Origin: Promethearchaeota archaeon
Lineage (GTDB): Archaea; Asgardarchaeota; Lokiarchaeia; Sigynarchaeales; SOKP01
Assembly: GCA_019057775.1 (NCBI GenBank)
Contig: JAHLWT010000205.1
Span: 1 to 7,255 of the forward strand
DNA length: 7,255 bases
Reading direction: 5' to 3'
In this document: positions 1 through 5,986 of the stretch, piece after piece
Position numbering within the stretch: position 1 is the stretch's first letter
How the letters are laid out: each line of letters begins with the position of its first letter
Made by a program: the position numbers and the translations under genes
The notes under the pieces: generated by a model
What the model saw: only the letters and a program-made list of their open reading frames with translations
Databases searched by the model: none
What the model was told of the DNA's origin: nothing

Positions 1-41
1 ACAGCTACATTTTTTACTTCATCTTTATTGGCAAAGCTCAT
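1..41 (-). CDS. Start of an unidentified gene, cut by the left edge
   Basis: The minus strand has an ATG at 41-39 followed by an open frame to the window edge, reading MSFANKDEVKNVA. A GAGG ribosome binding site at 52-49 sits 7 nt upstream of the ATG, and a near-consensus promoter lies just upstream (66-94). Together these make a genuine start likely even though only 13 codons are visible. The product cannot be identified from so few residues. Its own promoter, and more than 350 bp from the catabolic operon, suggest a separate transcription unit. It could be a regulator of the neighbouring operon, but that is only a guess from position. Confidence 0.5.
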   Translation of the reverse strand, partial: MSFANKDEVKNVA

Positions 42-65
42 AATTTTTCCTCATATTGCAATTAA

Positions 66-94
66 ATTATAGCATAAACAGAGTAAATTCTCAA
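66..94 (-). promoter_or_regulatory. Sigma-70 type promoter for the left-edge gene
   Basis: On the minus strand there is a -35 TTGAGA (94-89, five of six consensus bases), a 17-bp spacer (88-72) and a perfect -10 TATAAT (71-66). A TG one base upstream of the -10 forms an extended -10 element. Transcription would start near 58-60, leaving a leader of about 17-19 nt that contains the GAGG site before the ATG at 41. Spacing and match are close to ideal. This is a direct sequence observation; activity is inferred. Confidence 0.7.
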
Positions 95-171
95 TAAACC
101 AAATGTCTCTCTTATTAAAAAATGCCTTAAGTTATTTTAGTTATTACCTAATCTTCTCTATGTTTAAGGGT

Positions 172-200
172 AAAGGTTATTTAACAATGAAAGGTTATTT
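172..200. repeat. 11-bp direct repeat
   Basis: AAAGGTTATTT occurs at 172-182 and again at 190-200, an 18-bp period. The second copy, and most of the first, lie within the frame assigned to the transposase remnant. The repeat could be a small tandem duplication in decaying DNA or a pair of protein binding sites. Nothing nearby distinguishes these. It is too short to be a CRISPR. Confidence 0.4.
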
Positions 201-358
201 TTAAATGGATTTACTGCTCTTGCTGGATATAATCGCTTACATGTAGCAAGAATATTAAAAATAAAAAAAGGGAAGATATAGATGGGGAAATTTTTATAGC
301 TTTAAAAACATTTAAAAAATTTAAGATTATATTTACTTCAAAACATTAGTTTTTATCT
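174..358 (+). pseudogene. Decayed integrase/transposase fragment (HTH region)
   Basis: The plus-strand frame 174-278 ends with FTALAGYNRLHVARILK. This matches the pattern F-x-x-L-x-G-Y-N-R-x4-R-x-L found in the N-terminal helix-turn-helix region of DDE integrase/transposase proteins of the IstA-like type. That frame stops at TAG 279-281. A second frame entered at 269, consistent with one A lost from the A-run at 263-269, reads EDIDGEIFIALKTFKKF and on to SKH, a TAG at 347 and FLS. This resembles the segment these proteins carry next (D-x-E-V-x-x-A-L-K-x-x-W, then C-x-K-R-L). No start codon, DDE catalytic core or terminal repeats are visible, so this is a short relic, not a mobile element. The assignment is from remembered family patterns only; an AT-rich chance match is the alternative. 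Confidence 0.42.
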
Positions 359-397
359 TAAAAAATATATTATTATTCTTTTAATAGGTAGGAAAAA

Positions 398-1429
398 TTA
401 ATTTTCGAAAATTATTGCACCCTCTCTACCTTCTTTGAATACATCAATAGCCTCTTTGGCTTGTTCTAATGAAAAACTCTTTGTAATAACAGGTTCAGCC
501 AAAACTTTTTTACACTCTACCCAACGCAAAGCACGAATAAAATGCTTAGTTAAAATTGCAACATCTCCGTAAACAGTTATTCCTTGTCTGAGCAAAGTTA
601 TTGGTGAAATCGTAGCTTCTGGATAAAGCCCAAATGTAGATATGCGACCTCTTGCAGCAGTCAAATTAATAGCCATAGTAAAACATTTTGGAGAATTAGC
701 AGTCTCTATTACAATATCTACTCCTCGACCTTTGGTTAGGTCCTTTATTTTTTCAATTGGATCTTCTTTGCTTCCATTTATTATAAAATCAGTTCCTAAT
801 TTTTTAGCAATATCAAATCTATTTTTATCTTTATCAAGACCTATAACAAAAATTTCTGAAACCCCCGATGCTTTTAAAGCTTGCAGATGAAAGAGGCCAA
901 TTTTACCTGGCCCAATTATTGCTGCGGTATCTCCTAGTATAGGTTTTACATGTTCTAACGATCTTGCTGTTAATCCAATAGGTTCTAAACAAGAAGCATT
1001 TGTAAAAGAAACGTTTTTGGGTAATTTATGAACCGAATCTTCTGGAACAATCACGTACTCAGCAAAGGTTCCGTTATAAGTAATTCCTAAATGCTCCCAA
1101 TCATGGCATAAATTTTTATCTCCAAACTTGCAATTAATGCATTTTCCACAACCACGCAAAGGTTCAAATCCAACTCTATCACTGACAGTTAAAGATTTTA
1201 CATCTTTGCCAATGTCGGCTATAACTCCAGCACCTTCATGTCCTACTATCAGCGGTATAGGTACAGGTTTCCGTCCTTTATATTTATTATATAGAATAGA
1301 TATATCTGTACCACACATGGCGGTTGCTTTAATTTGAATTAAAACCTCTCCCTTCTTAAGCTTGGGAATATCTACCTCTCTTACCTCGAAAGAACCAGCT
1401 TTTTCATTATATTTAACTAGTGCTTTCAT
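398..1429 (-). CDS. Zinc-dependent medium-chain alcohol/polyol dehydrogenase
   Basis: A complete 343-residue cytosolic NAD(P)-dependent dehydrogenase of the MDR superfamily, close in type to threonine, sorbitol and butanediol dehydrogenases. Catalytic zinc ligands are visible as Cys39 (MCGTD), His64-Glu65 (GHEGAG) and Glu149 (CLEP). The structural zinc site has the usual four cysteines, 94, 97, 100 and 108. The Rossmann motif is GPGKIG (173-178), and Asp199 at the end of the second strand suggests preference for NAD. Length is typical for the family. It follows dctM by 42 bp and is the last gene of the operon. A GGGGAG site lies 13 nt before the ATG, rather far. It probably oxidises a secondary hydroxyl of the imported substrate or a pathway intermediate. 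The Thermotoga inositol enzyme IolM is a functional analogue to consider, but it is longer and the match is not demonstrated. The substrate is unknown. Confidence 0.93.
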   Translation of the reverse strand: MKALVKYNEKAGSFEVREVDIPKLKKGEVLIQIKATAMCGTDISILYNKYKGRKPVPIPLIVGHEGAGVIADIGKDVKSLTVSDRVGFEPLRGCGKCINCKFGDKNLCHDWEHLGITYNGTFAEYVIVPEDSVHKLPKNVSFTNASCLEPIGLTARSLEHVKPILGDTAAIIGPGKIGLFHLQALKASGVSEIFVIGLDKDKNRFDIAKKLGTDFIINGSKEDPIEKIKDLTKGRGVDIVIETANSPKCFTMAINLTAARGRISTFGLYPEATISPITLLRQGITVYGDVAILTKHFIRALRWVECKKVLAEPVITKSFSLEQAKEAIDVFKEGREGAIIFEN

Positions 1430-1471
1430 AATTTATATCACTCTCCCCTATAAAAATAAAATAAATACTAA

Positions 1472-2752
1472 TTACAAATAACCAGCAATTTTAGGTAACC
1501 ATAATGTTACGGGTGGACAATATGTTACTATAAAAAGCACTATAATCTCAACTATTAAAAAAGGTATAACTGCTTTAGAAATTCTTTCTAATGAAATATT
1601 AGAAATTCCGCAAGCTACATATAAACATAATCCAACAGGAGGAGTAATAAGGCCTATCATCAAGTTTAACACCACAATGGCTCCAAACATTATCGGATTT
1701 ACTCCAAATGTTTCTGCAATTGGCAAAAAAATAGGTACAGTAATAATCATTGCAGCAGTACCTTCCATAAAACATCCTAAAATTAAAAACATAATATTTA
1801 TAACTAATAAGAATAAAAATTGATTACCAATATAAGCAATAAAAAATGCTTCTATTAACTGTGGTATGCGTTCAATAGATATTACCCAATTAAACATGTT
1901 TGCACAAGCAATAACTAAAAATACCATACCAGTAGTCTTTGCGGTAGAAATAAATATCTCTTTCAGATCTATTAATTTTAAATTGCGATATACAAAAAAA
2001 CCAATTATCAATGAGTAAACAACAGCTACACCAGATGCTTCTGTTGCAGTAAATACCCCTGACAGAATTCCTCCTAAAATAATAACGGGCATAATTAATG
2101 GAATTATTGCATTTAAACAATGTATTAAAATTTCTTTAATTTGCATTTTTCTAACTCTTCTAGGATAATTCCTTTTACTCGAAATTACGTAAGAAACAAG
2201 CATTAAAAATATACCTAATAATATTCCTGGGAATACTCCTGCTAAAAATAATGCCCCCACTGATGAACCGCTCAATAAGGCATAAATTACCATTGGTATA
2301 CTAGGTGGAATAATAGGTCCAATGACAGAAGATGACGCAGTAACGGCTGCGCTAAAATCTACATCAAATCCTTTTTCTGTCATGGCAGGTATCATCATCG
2401 ATCCAATTGCCGAAGTATCAGCTACAGCTGAGCCAGTTATGCCAGCAAAAAACATACTTGAAACAATATTAATATTAGCTAAACCACCTTTTATATGTCC
2501 TACTAAAACATCTGAAAAAGTCACTAATCTTTTAGTTATTCCAGATCGATTCATTAAATCTCCTGCTAATATAAAAAAGGGGACAGCCATAAATGGAAAA
2601 ACATCTATACCAGTAAACATTTTTTGAGCAATAACCACCAGAGGTATATTTTTTATAAATATTAAGGATGTTAAAGCAGACAACCCAAGACAAAACGCAA
2701 TAGGCACTCCAATAATTAAACTAATTACAAAAACTAAAATTCCTATTTGCAT
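1472..2752 (-). CDS. dctM: TRAP transporter large membrane subunit DctM
   Basis: A complete 426-residue, very hydrophobic protein of the DctM family. This is the 12-helix channel subunit of a tripartite ATP-independent periplasmic transporter, driven by an ion gradient. Hallmarks are ADTSAIGSMMIPAM (about 111-124), the loop IGPIIPPSIPMV (about 144-155), and TPPVGLCLYVACGIS near the C-terminus, a segment strongly conserved in this family. The length is normal and there is no DctQ fusion, because dctQ is a separate gene immediately upstream. Only a weak purine-rich site (AGAAAGAAA) precedes the ATG. The gap from dctQ is 69 bp and very AT-rich, so translation may be modest compared with dctP. 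The family identity is secure; the substrate is set by DctP and is not readable here. Confidence 0.96.
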   Translation of the reverse strand: MQIGILVFVISLIIGVPIAFCLGLSALTSLIFIKNIPLVVIAQKMFTGIDVFPFMAVPFFILAGDLMNRSGITKRLVTFSDVLVGHIKGGLANINIVSSMFFAGITGSAVADTSAIGSMMIPAMTEKGFDVDFSAAVTASSSVIGPIIPPSIPMVIYALLSGSSVGALFLAGVFPGILLGIFLMLVSYVISSKRNYPRRVRKMQIKEILIHCLNAIIPLIMPVIILGGILSGVFTATEASGVAVVYSLIIGFFVYRNLKLIDLKEIFISTAKTTGMVFLVIACANMFNWVISIERIPQLIEAFFIAYIGNQFLFLLVINIMFLILGCFMEGTAAMIITVPIFLPIAETFGVNPIMFGAIVVLNLMIGLITPPVGLCLYVACGISNISLERISKAVIPFLIVEIIVLFIVTYCPPVTLWLPKIAGYL

Positions 2753-2785
2753 TTTCTTTCTATTTACCTTTCTTTCTGTTTAAAA

Positions 2786-2797
2786 TATATGCATATA
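2786..2797. repeat. 12-bp AT-rich palindrome between dctQ and dctM
   Basis: TATATGCATATA is a perfect palindrome in the 69-bp gap between dctQ and dctM, flanked by partly complementary AAAT/ATTT sequences. In such AT-rich DNA it may be chance. As RNA it would be a weak hairpin, and no function is claimed. Confidence 0.35.
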
Positions 2798-2821
2798 ATA
2801 TTTTTTTACAAAATATAAAAT

Positions 2822-3358
2822 TTATTTCTTAATATCTTTTAAAAAAATATACATTAATTTAATAACCTCAATCATCATTAATAATGCTCCAACAGTTACA
2901 GAAAAATATGGATATATCATAGGTATCTGTACAGAAGGTGATGTTTGGATACTTACAATTTTTAATAGACTAATTGATTGGACGAAAAGAACTACTAAAA
3001 AACATAAAACCAAGGCGTATACAATTAATTTAGTAATATGGCGAAGATATAAAGGAAATTTAGAAACAATAAAGGTTACACTGACATGGCTTTCATCTTT
3101 GAAAGCTAAAGCCATACCAATATAAGCAAACCATACCATAAAATAACGAGCTAATTCTTCAGTCCAAGATAAAGAAGAATTTAAAACATAACGACAAAAA
3201 ACACCTAATGTCACATTAATAACCATAGCGCCTAATAAAATTATTATTATTATTTCTTCGGTTTTCTCAACAAATTTATATATTTTTCCTAACAAAATAA
3301 TTTTAATTTCCTTTCTTATTCTGCAAACAGATGCCCTACGATTATATTCGTAGGGCAT
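2822..3358 (-). CDS. dctQ: TRAP transporter small membrane subunit DctQ
   Basis: This is the small four-helix subunit that links DctP and DctM. Numbered from the ATG at 3358, membrane segments lie at about 35-57, 68-87, 108-131 and 148-172. The family signature RYVLNSSLSWTEELAR (57-72) falls between the first two, as in other DctQ proteins. The start is doubtful. The ATG at 3358 lies inside one arm of a 13-bp hairpin, and the first ~20 residues it adds (basic, with no family resemblance) are largely encoded by that hairpin. It has only a close, weak AAAGG site. A TTG at 3295, with AAAGGA 13 nt upstream, would give a protein starting LLGKIYKFVEK, nearer the usual DctQ N-terminus. I keep 3358 because it is the only ATG before helix 1, but the shorter form may be the real one. 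Confidence 0.92.
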   Translation of the reverse strand: MPYEYNRRASVCRIRKEIKIILLGKIYKFVEKTEEIIIIILLGAMVINVTLGVFCRYVLNSSLSWTEELARYFMVWFAYIGMALAFKDESHVSVTFIVSKFPLYLRHITKLIVYALVLCFLVVLFVQSISLLKIVSIQTSPSVQIPMIYPYFSVTVGALLMMIEVIKLMYIFLKDIKK

Positions 3359-3360
3359 CT
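3329..3360 (-). promoter_or_regulatory. Strong intercistronic hairpin between dctP and dctQ
   Basis: AGATGCCCTACGA (3329-3341) and TCGTAGGGCATCT (3348-3360) are perfect 13-bp inverted complements around a 6-nt loop, making a stable RNA stem in an otherwise AT-rich stretch. It starts 54 nt after the dctP stop. There is no run of U after it in the minus-strand transcript, so it does not look like a complete intrinsic terminator. Hairpins in this position commonly block 3' exonucleases and leave a stable binding-protein message, with less message for the membrane subunits. That role is inferred. The stem also contains the ATG at 3358 proposed for dctQ. Confidence 0.75.
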
Positions 3361-3414
3361 ACCTTTCAGGCTAATATAATATAACTTTACTTTAGCTTAT
3401 TTCTCCCCACATTA

Positions 3415-4467
3415 CTATTGTATAGCAGCTTTTTGTTCAGCAACAGTTTTATCAACAGCTTCTAACATTTCATTAATTAATTCTATATCAAATTGAGTCT
3501 TTAGCCATTCAATCACAGGTCCTTGACAAGCGTTCTTGAAAAGATTCATTTCTTCTTCGGTTGGTGCATATATTTCCATACCAGCGTCAATCAATGTTTG
3601 CAAACCTACCACAGAAGAATTAAGTTGTTGGAGACCACGACCGACTCCTGCAGAAATTTTTGCACAGTCTAAAATAATATATTGTAAATCTTCAGGTAAG
3701 CTCTTGAAAAATTTATTATCGATTACAAACCAATCTACACCATAAACATGACCATCGAGGGTAAGGTATTTTTGTACTTCTTGAAAATTAGCAAAAACAA
3801 TAGTGGATATGGGATTTTCTTCTCCATCTACAACTTTATTTTGTAAGGCAGTATAGCATTCAGTCCAAGCAATAGGTGTGGGGCTTCCGCCCAATGCCTT
3901 TACCATAGTAACAAAAAGAGGATTCTCTTGTACTCTAATTTTTAAACCTTTCATATCCGCAGGAGTACGTATTGGTCTTTTACTATTTGTAAAATTTCTA
4001 AATCCTACTTCAGCAAATGCCAGGTTTCTAAGACCTGTTTTTTCTAATAACATTTTAGAAAGTTTTTGCCCAAATGGTCCATCTAATACTTTCCATGCAA
4101 TCGAAGCCGAAGGAAATAAATATGGAATATCAGTTACCATAGCTTCAGGGAAGAATCCCCCCATTACTCCTGAAGCAATTCCAGCCTGAACTGTTCCTGC
4201 CATAATAGATTCAACATATTCACGCTCGCCACCAAGAGCACCTCCTCCAAAAATTTGTACTTCTATTCTTCCACCACTTCTTGCATTTACTAGATTTCGA
4301 AATATCATACTTTGTGCATGTTTTCTAGAAGTAAAAATATCTAGAGCATCTGCATGAGCAAGCTTTAATATTATAGGTGCATCTGCTGCATAAGATATCG
4401 AAAATACTACACAGCTAAACACTATTAATATTGCCATTGCTAATAAGATTGATTTTTTACTAAACAT
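3415..4467 (-). CDS. dctP: TRAP transporter substrate-binding protein DctP
   Basis: A complete 350-residue extracytoplasmic binding protein that delivers substrate to DctQM. It has a clear signal peptide: basic MFSKK, a hydrophobic core to about residue 26, and probable signal peptidase I cleavage after SYA (27). Cys19 within the core is preceded by VFS, a poor lipobox, so lipid anchoring is less likely but not excluded. The mature part shows the DctP pattern. GLKIRVQ (174-180) contains Arg178, equivalent to the arginine that binds the substrate carboxylate in this family, and ALQNKVVDGEENP (207-219) also fits. This implies an organic acid or sugar-acid type ligand, though some DctP proteins bind other compounds. 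GGAGG 7 nt before the ATG is a strong ribosome site, unlike those of dctQ and dctM. RNA signals on both sides of the gene suggest it is expressed above them. Confidence 0.96.
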   Translation of the reverse strand: MFSKKSILLAMAILIVFSCVVFSISYAADAPIILKLAHADALDIFTSRKHAQSMIFRNLVNARSGGRIEVQIFGGGALGGEREYVESIMAGTVQAGIASGVMGGFFPEAMVTDIPYLFPSASIAWKVLDGPFGQKLSKMLLEKTGLRNLAFAEVGFRNFTNSKRPIRTPADMKGLKIRVQENPLFVTMVKALGGSPTPIAWTECYTALQNKVVDGEENPISTIVFANFQEVQKYLTLDGHVYGVDWFVIDNKFFKSLPEDLQYIILDCAKISAGVGRGLQQLNSSVVGLQTLIDAGMEIYAPTEEEMNLFKNACQGPVIEWLKTQFDIELINEMLEAVDKTVAEQKAAIQ

Positions 4468-4522
4468 TATTATACCTCCATTTATAATTTTAATTTTATT
4501 CGTTATTTACACTTCTACAATA

Positions 4523-4551
4523 CTACTTTATTAACATCAATCACCTCCTTT
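4523..4551 (-). promoter_or_regulatory. Extended Shine-Dalgarno with four-codon mini-ORF in dctP leader
   Basis: The minus strand reads AAAGGAGGTGAT at 4551-4540, a 12-nt perfect complement of the canonical 3' end of bacterial 16S rRNA. Six nt after its GGAGG core is an ATG (4537) opening the frame M-L-I-K, closed by TAG at 4525-4523. dctP starts about 55 nt further on with its own GGAGG site, so this site does not serve dctP directly. It may bind 30S subunits as a standby or mRNA-stabilising site (the Bacillus STAB-SD type is a known precedent), or the mini-ORF may be a leader peptide. The sequence is plain; the role is inferred. Confidence 0.55.
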
Positions 4552-4569
4552 AGATTGTAATTTATTTTT

Positions 4570-4615
4570 CAAAGTACCTATAATCATCGACTTAAAGAGA
4601 TTAAAATCTACTTTG
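4570..4615. repeat. Inverted repeat downstream of the creatininase-family gene
   Basis: CAAAGTA (4570-4576) and TACTTTG (4609-4615) are perfect 7-bp complements with 32 nt between them. The inner sequence AGATT-AA-AATCT (4598-4609) can form a small competing hairpin. The repeat starts within the last few bases after the upstream stop codon and lies before the dctP leader. There is no U-run, so a terminator is unlikely. It could be a weak processing or attenuation structure. Confidence 0.35.
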
Positions 4616-4618
4616 AAA

Positions 4619-5584
4619 TTATGACGGCCAAGCAATTGTATAAATATGCTTTCCACCGTCTGACGGCCCCTTTAACAGTTTATCTATTTCTTCTTTATCT
4701 CTCTGTGTCATATATTTAGCATCTGGCAAGATACCTGGAGGAAATTTCTCTAAGATATCATCATGTAATTTAACTACATAATCTAAATATGTTTCTATTG
4801 CTTTATATGCTTTTTCCGCTTTGGCAAGAGATGGTTTACCTAAAACTCCCTCCGGATAAATAATACATTCAATACCTCCGCCGCCAATGTGACTTTGACC
4901 GGGAATCGGATAATTGTAAATATCACCTCCTTTATCTATATGTCCTTCTGGTAAAAATCCCCAAGTTTTTGTATCTACTACATTTTCCATTTGAACAAAT
5001 TCTGGGAATAAAGCTAAACAAATAGAATTTTCTGCTTCATCACCATGTTTAAATATAGTTTCAAATTCACCTCCATGAGCCTTATCCTTCAATCCTACAC
5101 CCATGATCTTAGGTACATCTAAAAAGATAACAACTGCCGGGACTTGGTACTTTTTGCCCCACTCCTGAATGGCAGAAGGAATGATATATTCTTGTCCATG
5201 ACTACTCATAAATATCTGTTTTCGAAATCCAGTGTTCCAATATCCTGATATTATTGATCTAATGTAGGCAGAATTAACTTCATCAGGTATTGGGACGGTC
5301 CCTTTTTGTCCTAAATGGGAAAATGGATGTGAAGCATACCAAACAGGCTCTGCAACTGTACAACCAGTTTTTTGAGCAATTAATTCAGCCATACGGGTTA
5401 CTATAAAAGTATCCTCTCCATACGGTTGAGCATCTCCATGATTTTCTGTAGACCCTAATGGAATAAGAATTATATCATTTACTTTTAGCCGACTTTCTAC
5501 ATCCTTTTTAGTCATAGTTTGATAATAAATTTTATCAGCTTTTTCCATATGCCCTCCTTTTGGGGGCAATTTCCAATTACTCAT
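4619..5584 (-). CDS. Creatininase-family metal-dependent hydrolase (IolN-like candidate)
   Basis: A complete 321-residue cytosolic enzyme of the creatininase fold, whose members hydrolyse amides or cyclic substrates with two metal ions. The metal-site motif GSTENHG (44-50) supplies Glu47 and His49, and Asp58 in GEDT is the likely bridging ligand. GFRKQIFMSSHGQE (119-132) replaces the usual G-F-x-K/R...NGHGGN and supplies His129. HGDEAENS (180-187) corresponds to HAGExETS. Its position between transporter and dehydrogenase genes argues for a catabolic ring or amide hydrolase. 3-Dehydro-scyllo-inosose hydrolase (IolN) of the Thermotoga inositol pathway belongs to this family, and the N-terminal WKLPPKGG looks to me like that subgroup, but this is from memory. 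AGGAG 9 nt before the ATG at 5584 supports the chosen start. Met13 (5548) is an alternative with a stronger but closer AAAGGAGGG site. Confidence 0.88.
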   Translation of the reverse strand: MSNWKLPPKGGHMEKADKIYYQTMTKKDVESRLKVNDIILIPLGSTENHGDAQPYGEDTFIVTRMAELIAQKTGCTVAEPVWYASHPFSHLGQKGTVPIPDEVNSAYIRSIISGYWNTGFRKQIFMSSHGQEYIIPSAIQEWGKKYQVPAVVIFLDVPKIMGVGLKDKAHGGEFETIFKHGDEAENSICLALFPEFVQMENVVDTKTWGFLPEGHIDKGGDIYNYPIPGQSHIGGGGIECIIYPEGVLGKPSLAKAEKAYKAIETYLDYVVKLHDDILEKFPPGILPDAKYMTQRDKEEIDKLLKGPSDGGKHIYTIAWPS

Positions 5585-5600
5585 ATTTATTTACTCCTTT

Positions 5601-5966
5601 TTATTTTTCTTTTTTATGACTTGGCAACTGAGGAGAATAGATCCAGACAAACCTTAAAACTTCATCTCCGGTGTTAATAATTTTGTGTGATTTTCCCGGA
5701 GGATTGTACACCACTGTTCCTGGACTAAGATCAATTTCCTCATCCTCAGTAACAAATTTGCCTTCTCCTGCTATAAAATACATCACTTCCTCTTGAACAT
5801 CGTGTTTGTGTTCCGGAACCATACCACCTGGATAGGTTTCATTCACGCCCATAGCAATATTGTTTGAACCAACTGTTTTTTCCGAAACCAGTATCCATGA
5901 AGTTCTCGGCGGCTCTCGTCTTTCTCCTTTGACATCTTTTATTCGAATCACTTTCACCTTTGACAT
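5601..5966 (-). CDS. Small single-domain cupin protein
   Basis: A complete 121-residue cupin. Motif 1 is PEHKHDVQEE followed by GEG (51-69), with His53, His55 and Glu59 or Glu60 as metal ligands. Motif 2 is PGTVVYNPPGKSHKIIN (82-98), with His94 as the fourth ligand. The core is a single small beta-barrel with no DNA-binding domain, so this is not an AraC-type regulator. Such small cupins act as sugar or keto-acid isomerases, lyases or dioxygenases, or only bind metabolites. The sequence does not decide, and oxygen-dependent roles are unlikely if the host is a strict anaerobe. GGAGG 7 nt before the ATG is a strong ribosome site. It sits 20 bp after the SDR gene and 16 bp before the creatininase-family gene, so co-expression and a shared pathway are likely. 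A tautomerase or epimerase step on a keto intermediate is one possibility. Confidence 0.9.
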   Translation of the reverse strand: MSKVKVIRIKDVKGERREPPRTSWILVSEKTVGSNNIAMGVNETYPGGMVPEHKHDVQEEVMYFIAGEGKFVTEDEEIDLSPGTVVYNPPGKSHKIINTGDEVLRFVWIYSPQLPSHKKEK

Positions 5967-5986
5967 CTTTATTCCTCCATTTAAAA

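Noticed and set aside
172..200. CRISPR or integron-type repeat
   Set aside because: Only two 11-bp copies, no array and no associated genes.
281..397. An intrinsic terminator after the alcohol dehydrogenase
   Set aside because: T-rich stretches are present but no convincing GC stem precedes them on the minus strand.
642..1337. Plus-strand open frames over the alcohol dehydrogenase gene
   Set aside because: They lie wholly within a clearly recognisable minus-strand enzyme, show no family motifs, and are antisense shadows.
2322..2627. Plus-strand open frame of about 100 codons over dctM
   Set aside because: Antisense to the conserved ADTSAIG and IPPS region of DctM; no motif of its own.
3329..3360. 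Reading the hairpin as a rho-independent terminator ending the operon at dctP
   Set aside because: No U-run follows the stem on the transcribed strand, and dctQ and dctM clearly belong with dctP. Partial termination is still possible.
3878..4189. Plus-strand open frame of about 100 codons over dctP
   Set aside because: Antisense to the conserved DctP substrate-binding region; a composition shadow.
4411..4413. DctP as a lipoprotein through Cys19
   Set aside because: The preceding V-F-S is a poor lipobox, the hydrophobic core continues past the cysteine, and a good SYA cleavage site follows.
4468..4618. A separate sigma-70 promoter for dctPQM
   Set aside because: TACAAT and TATAGG-like hexamers occur, but none has an acceptable -35 at 16-18 bp.
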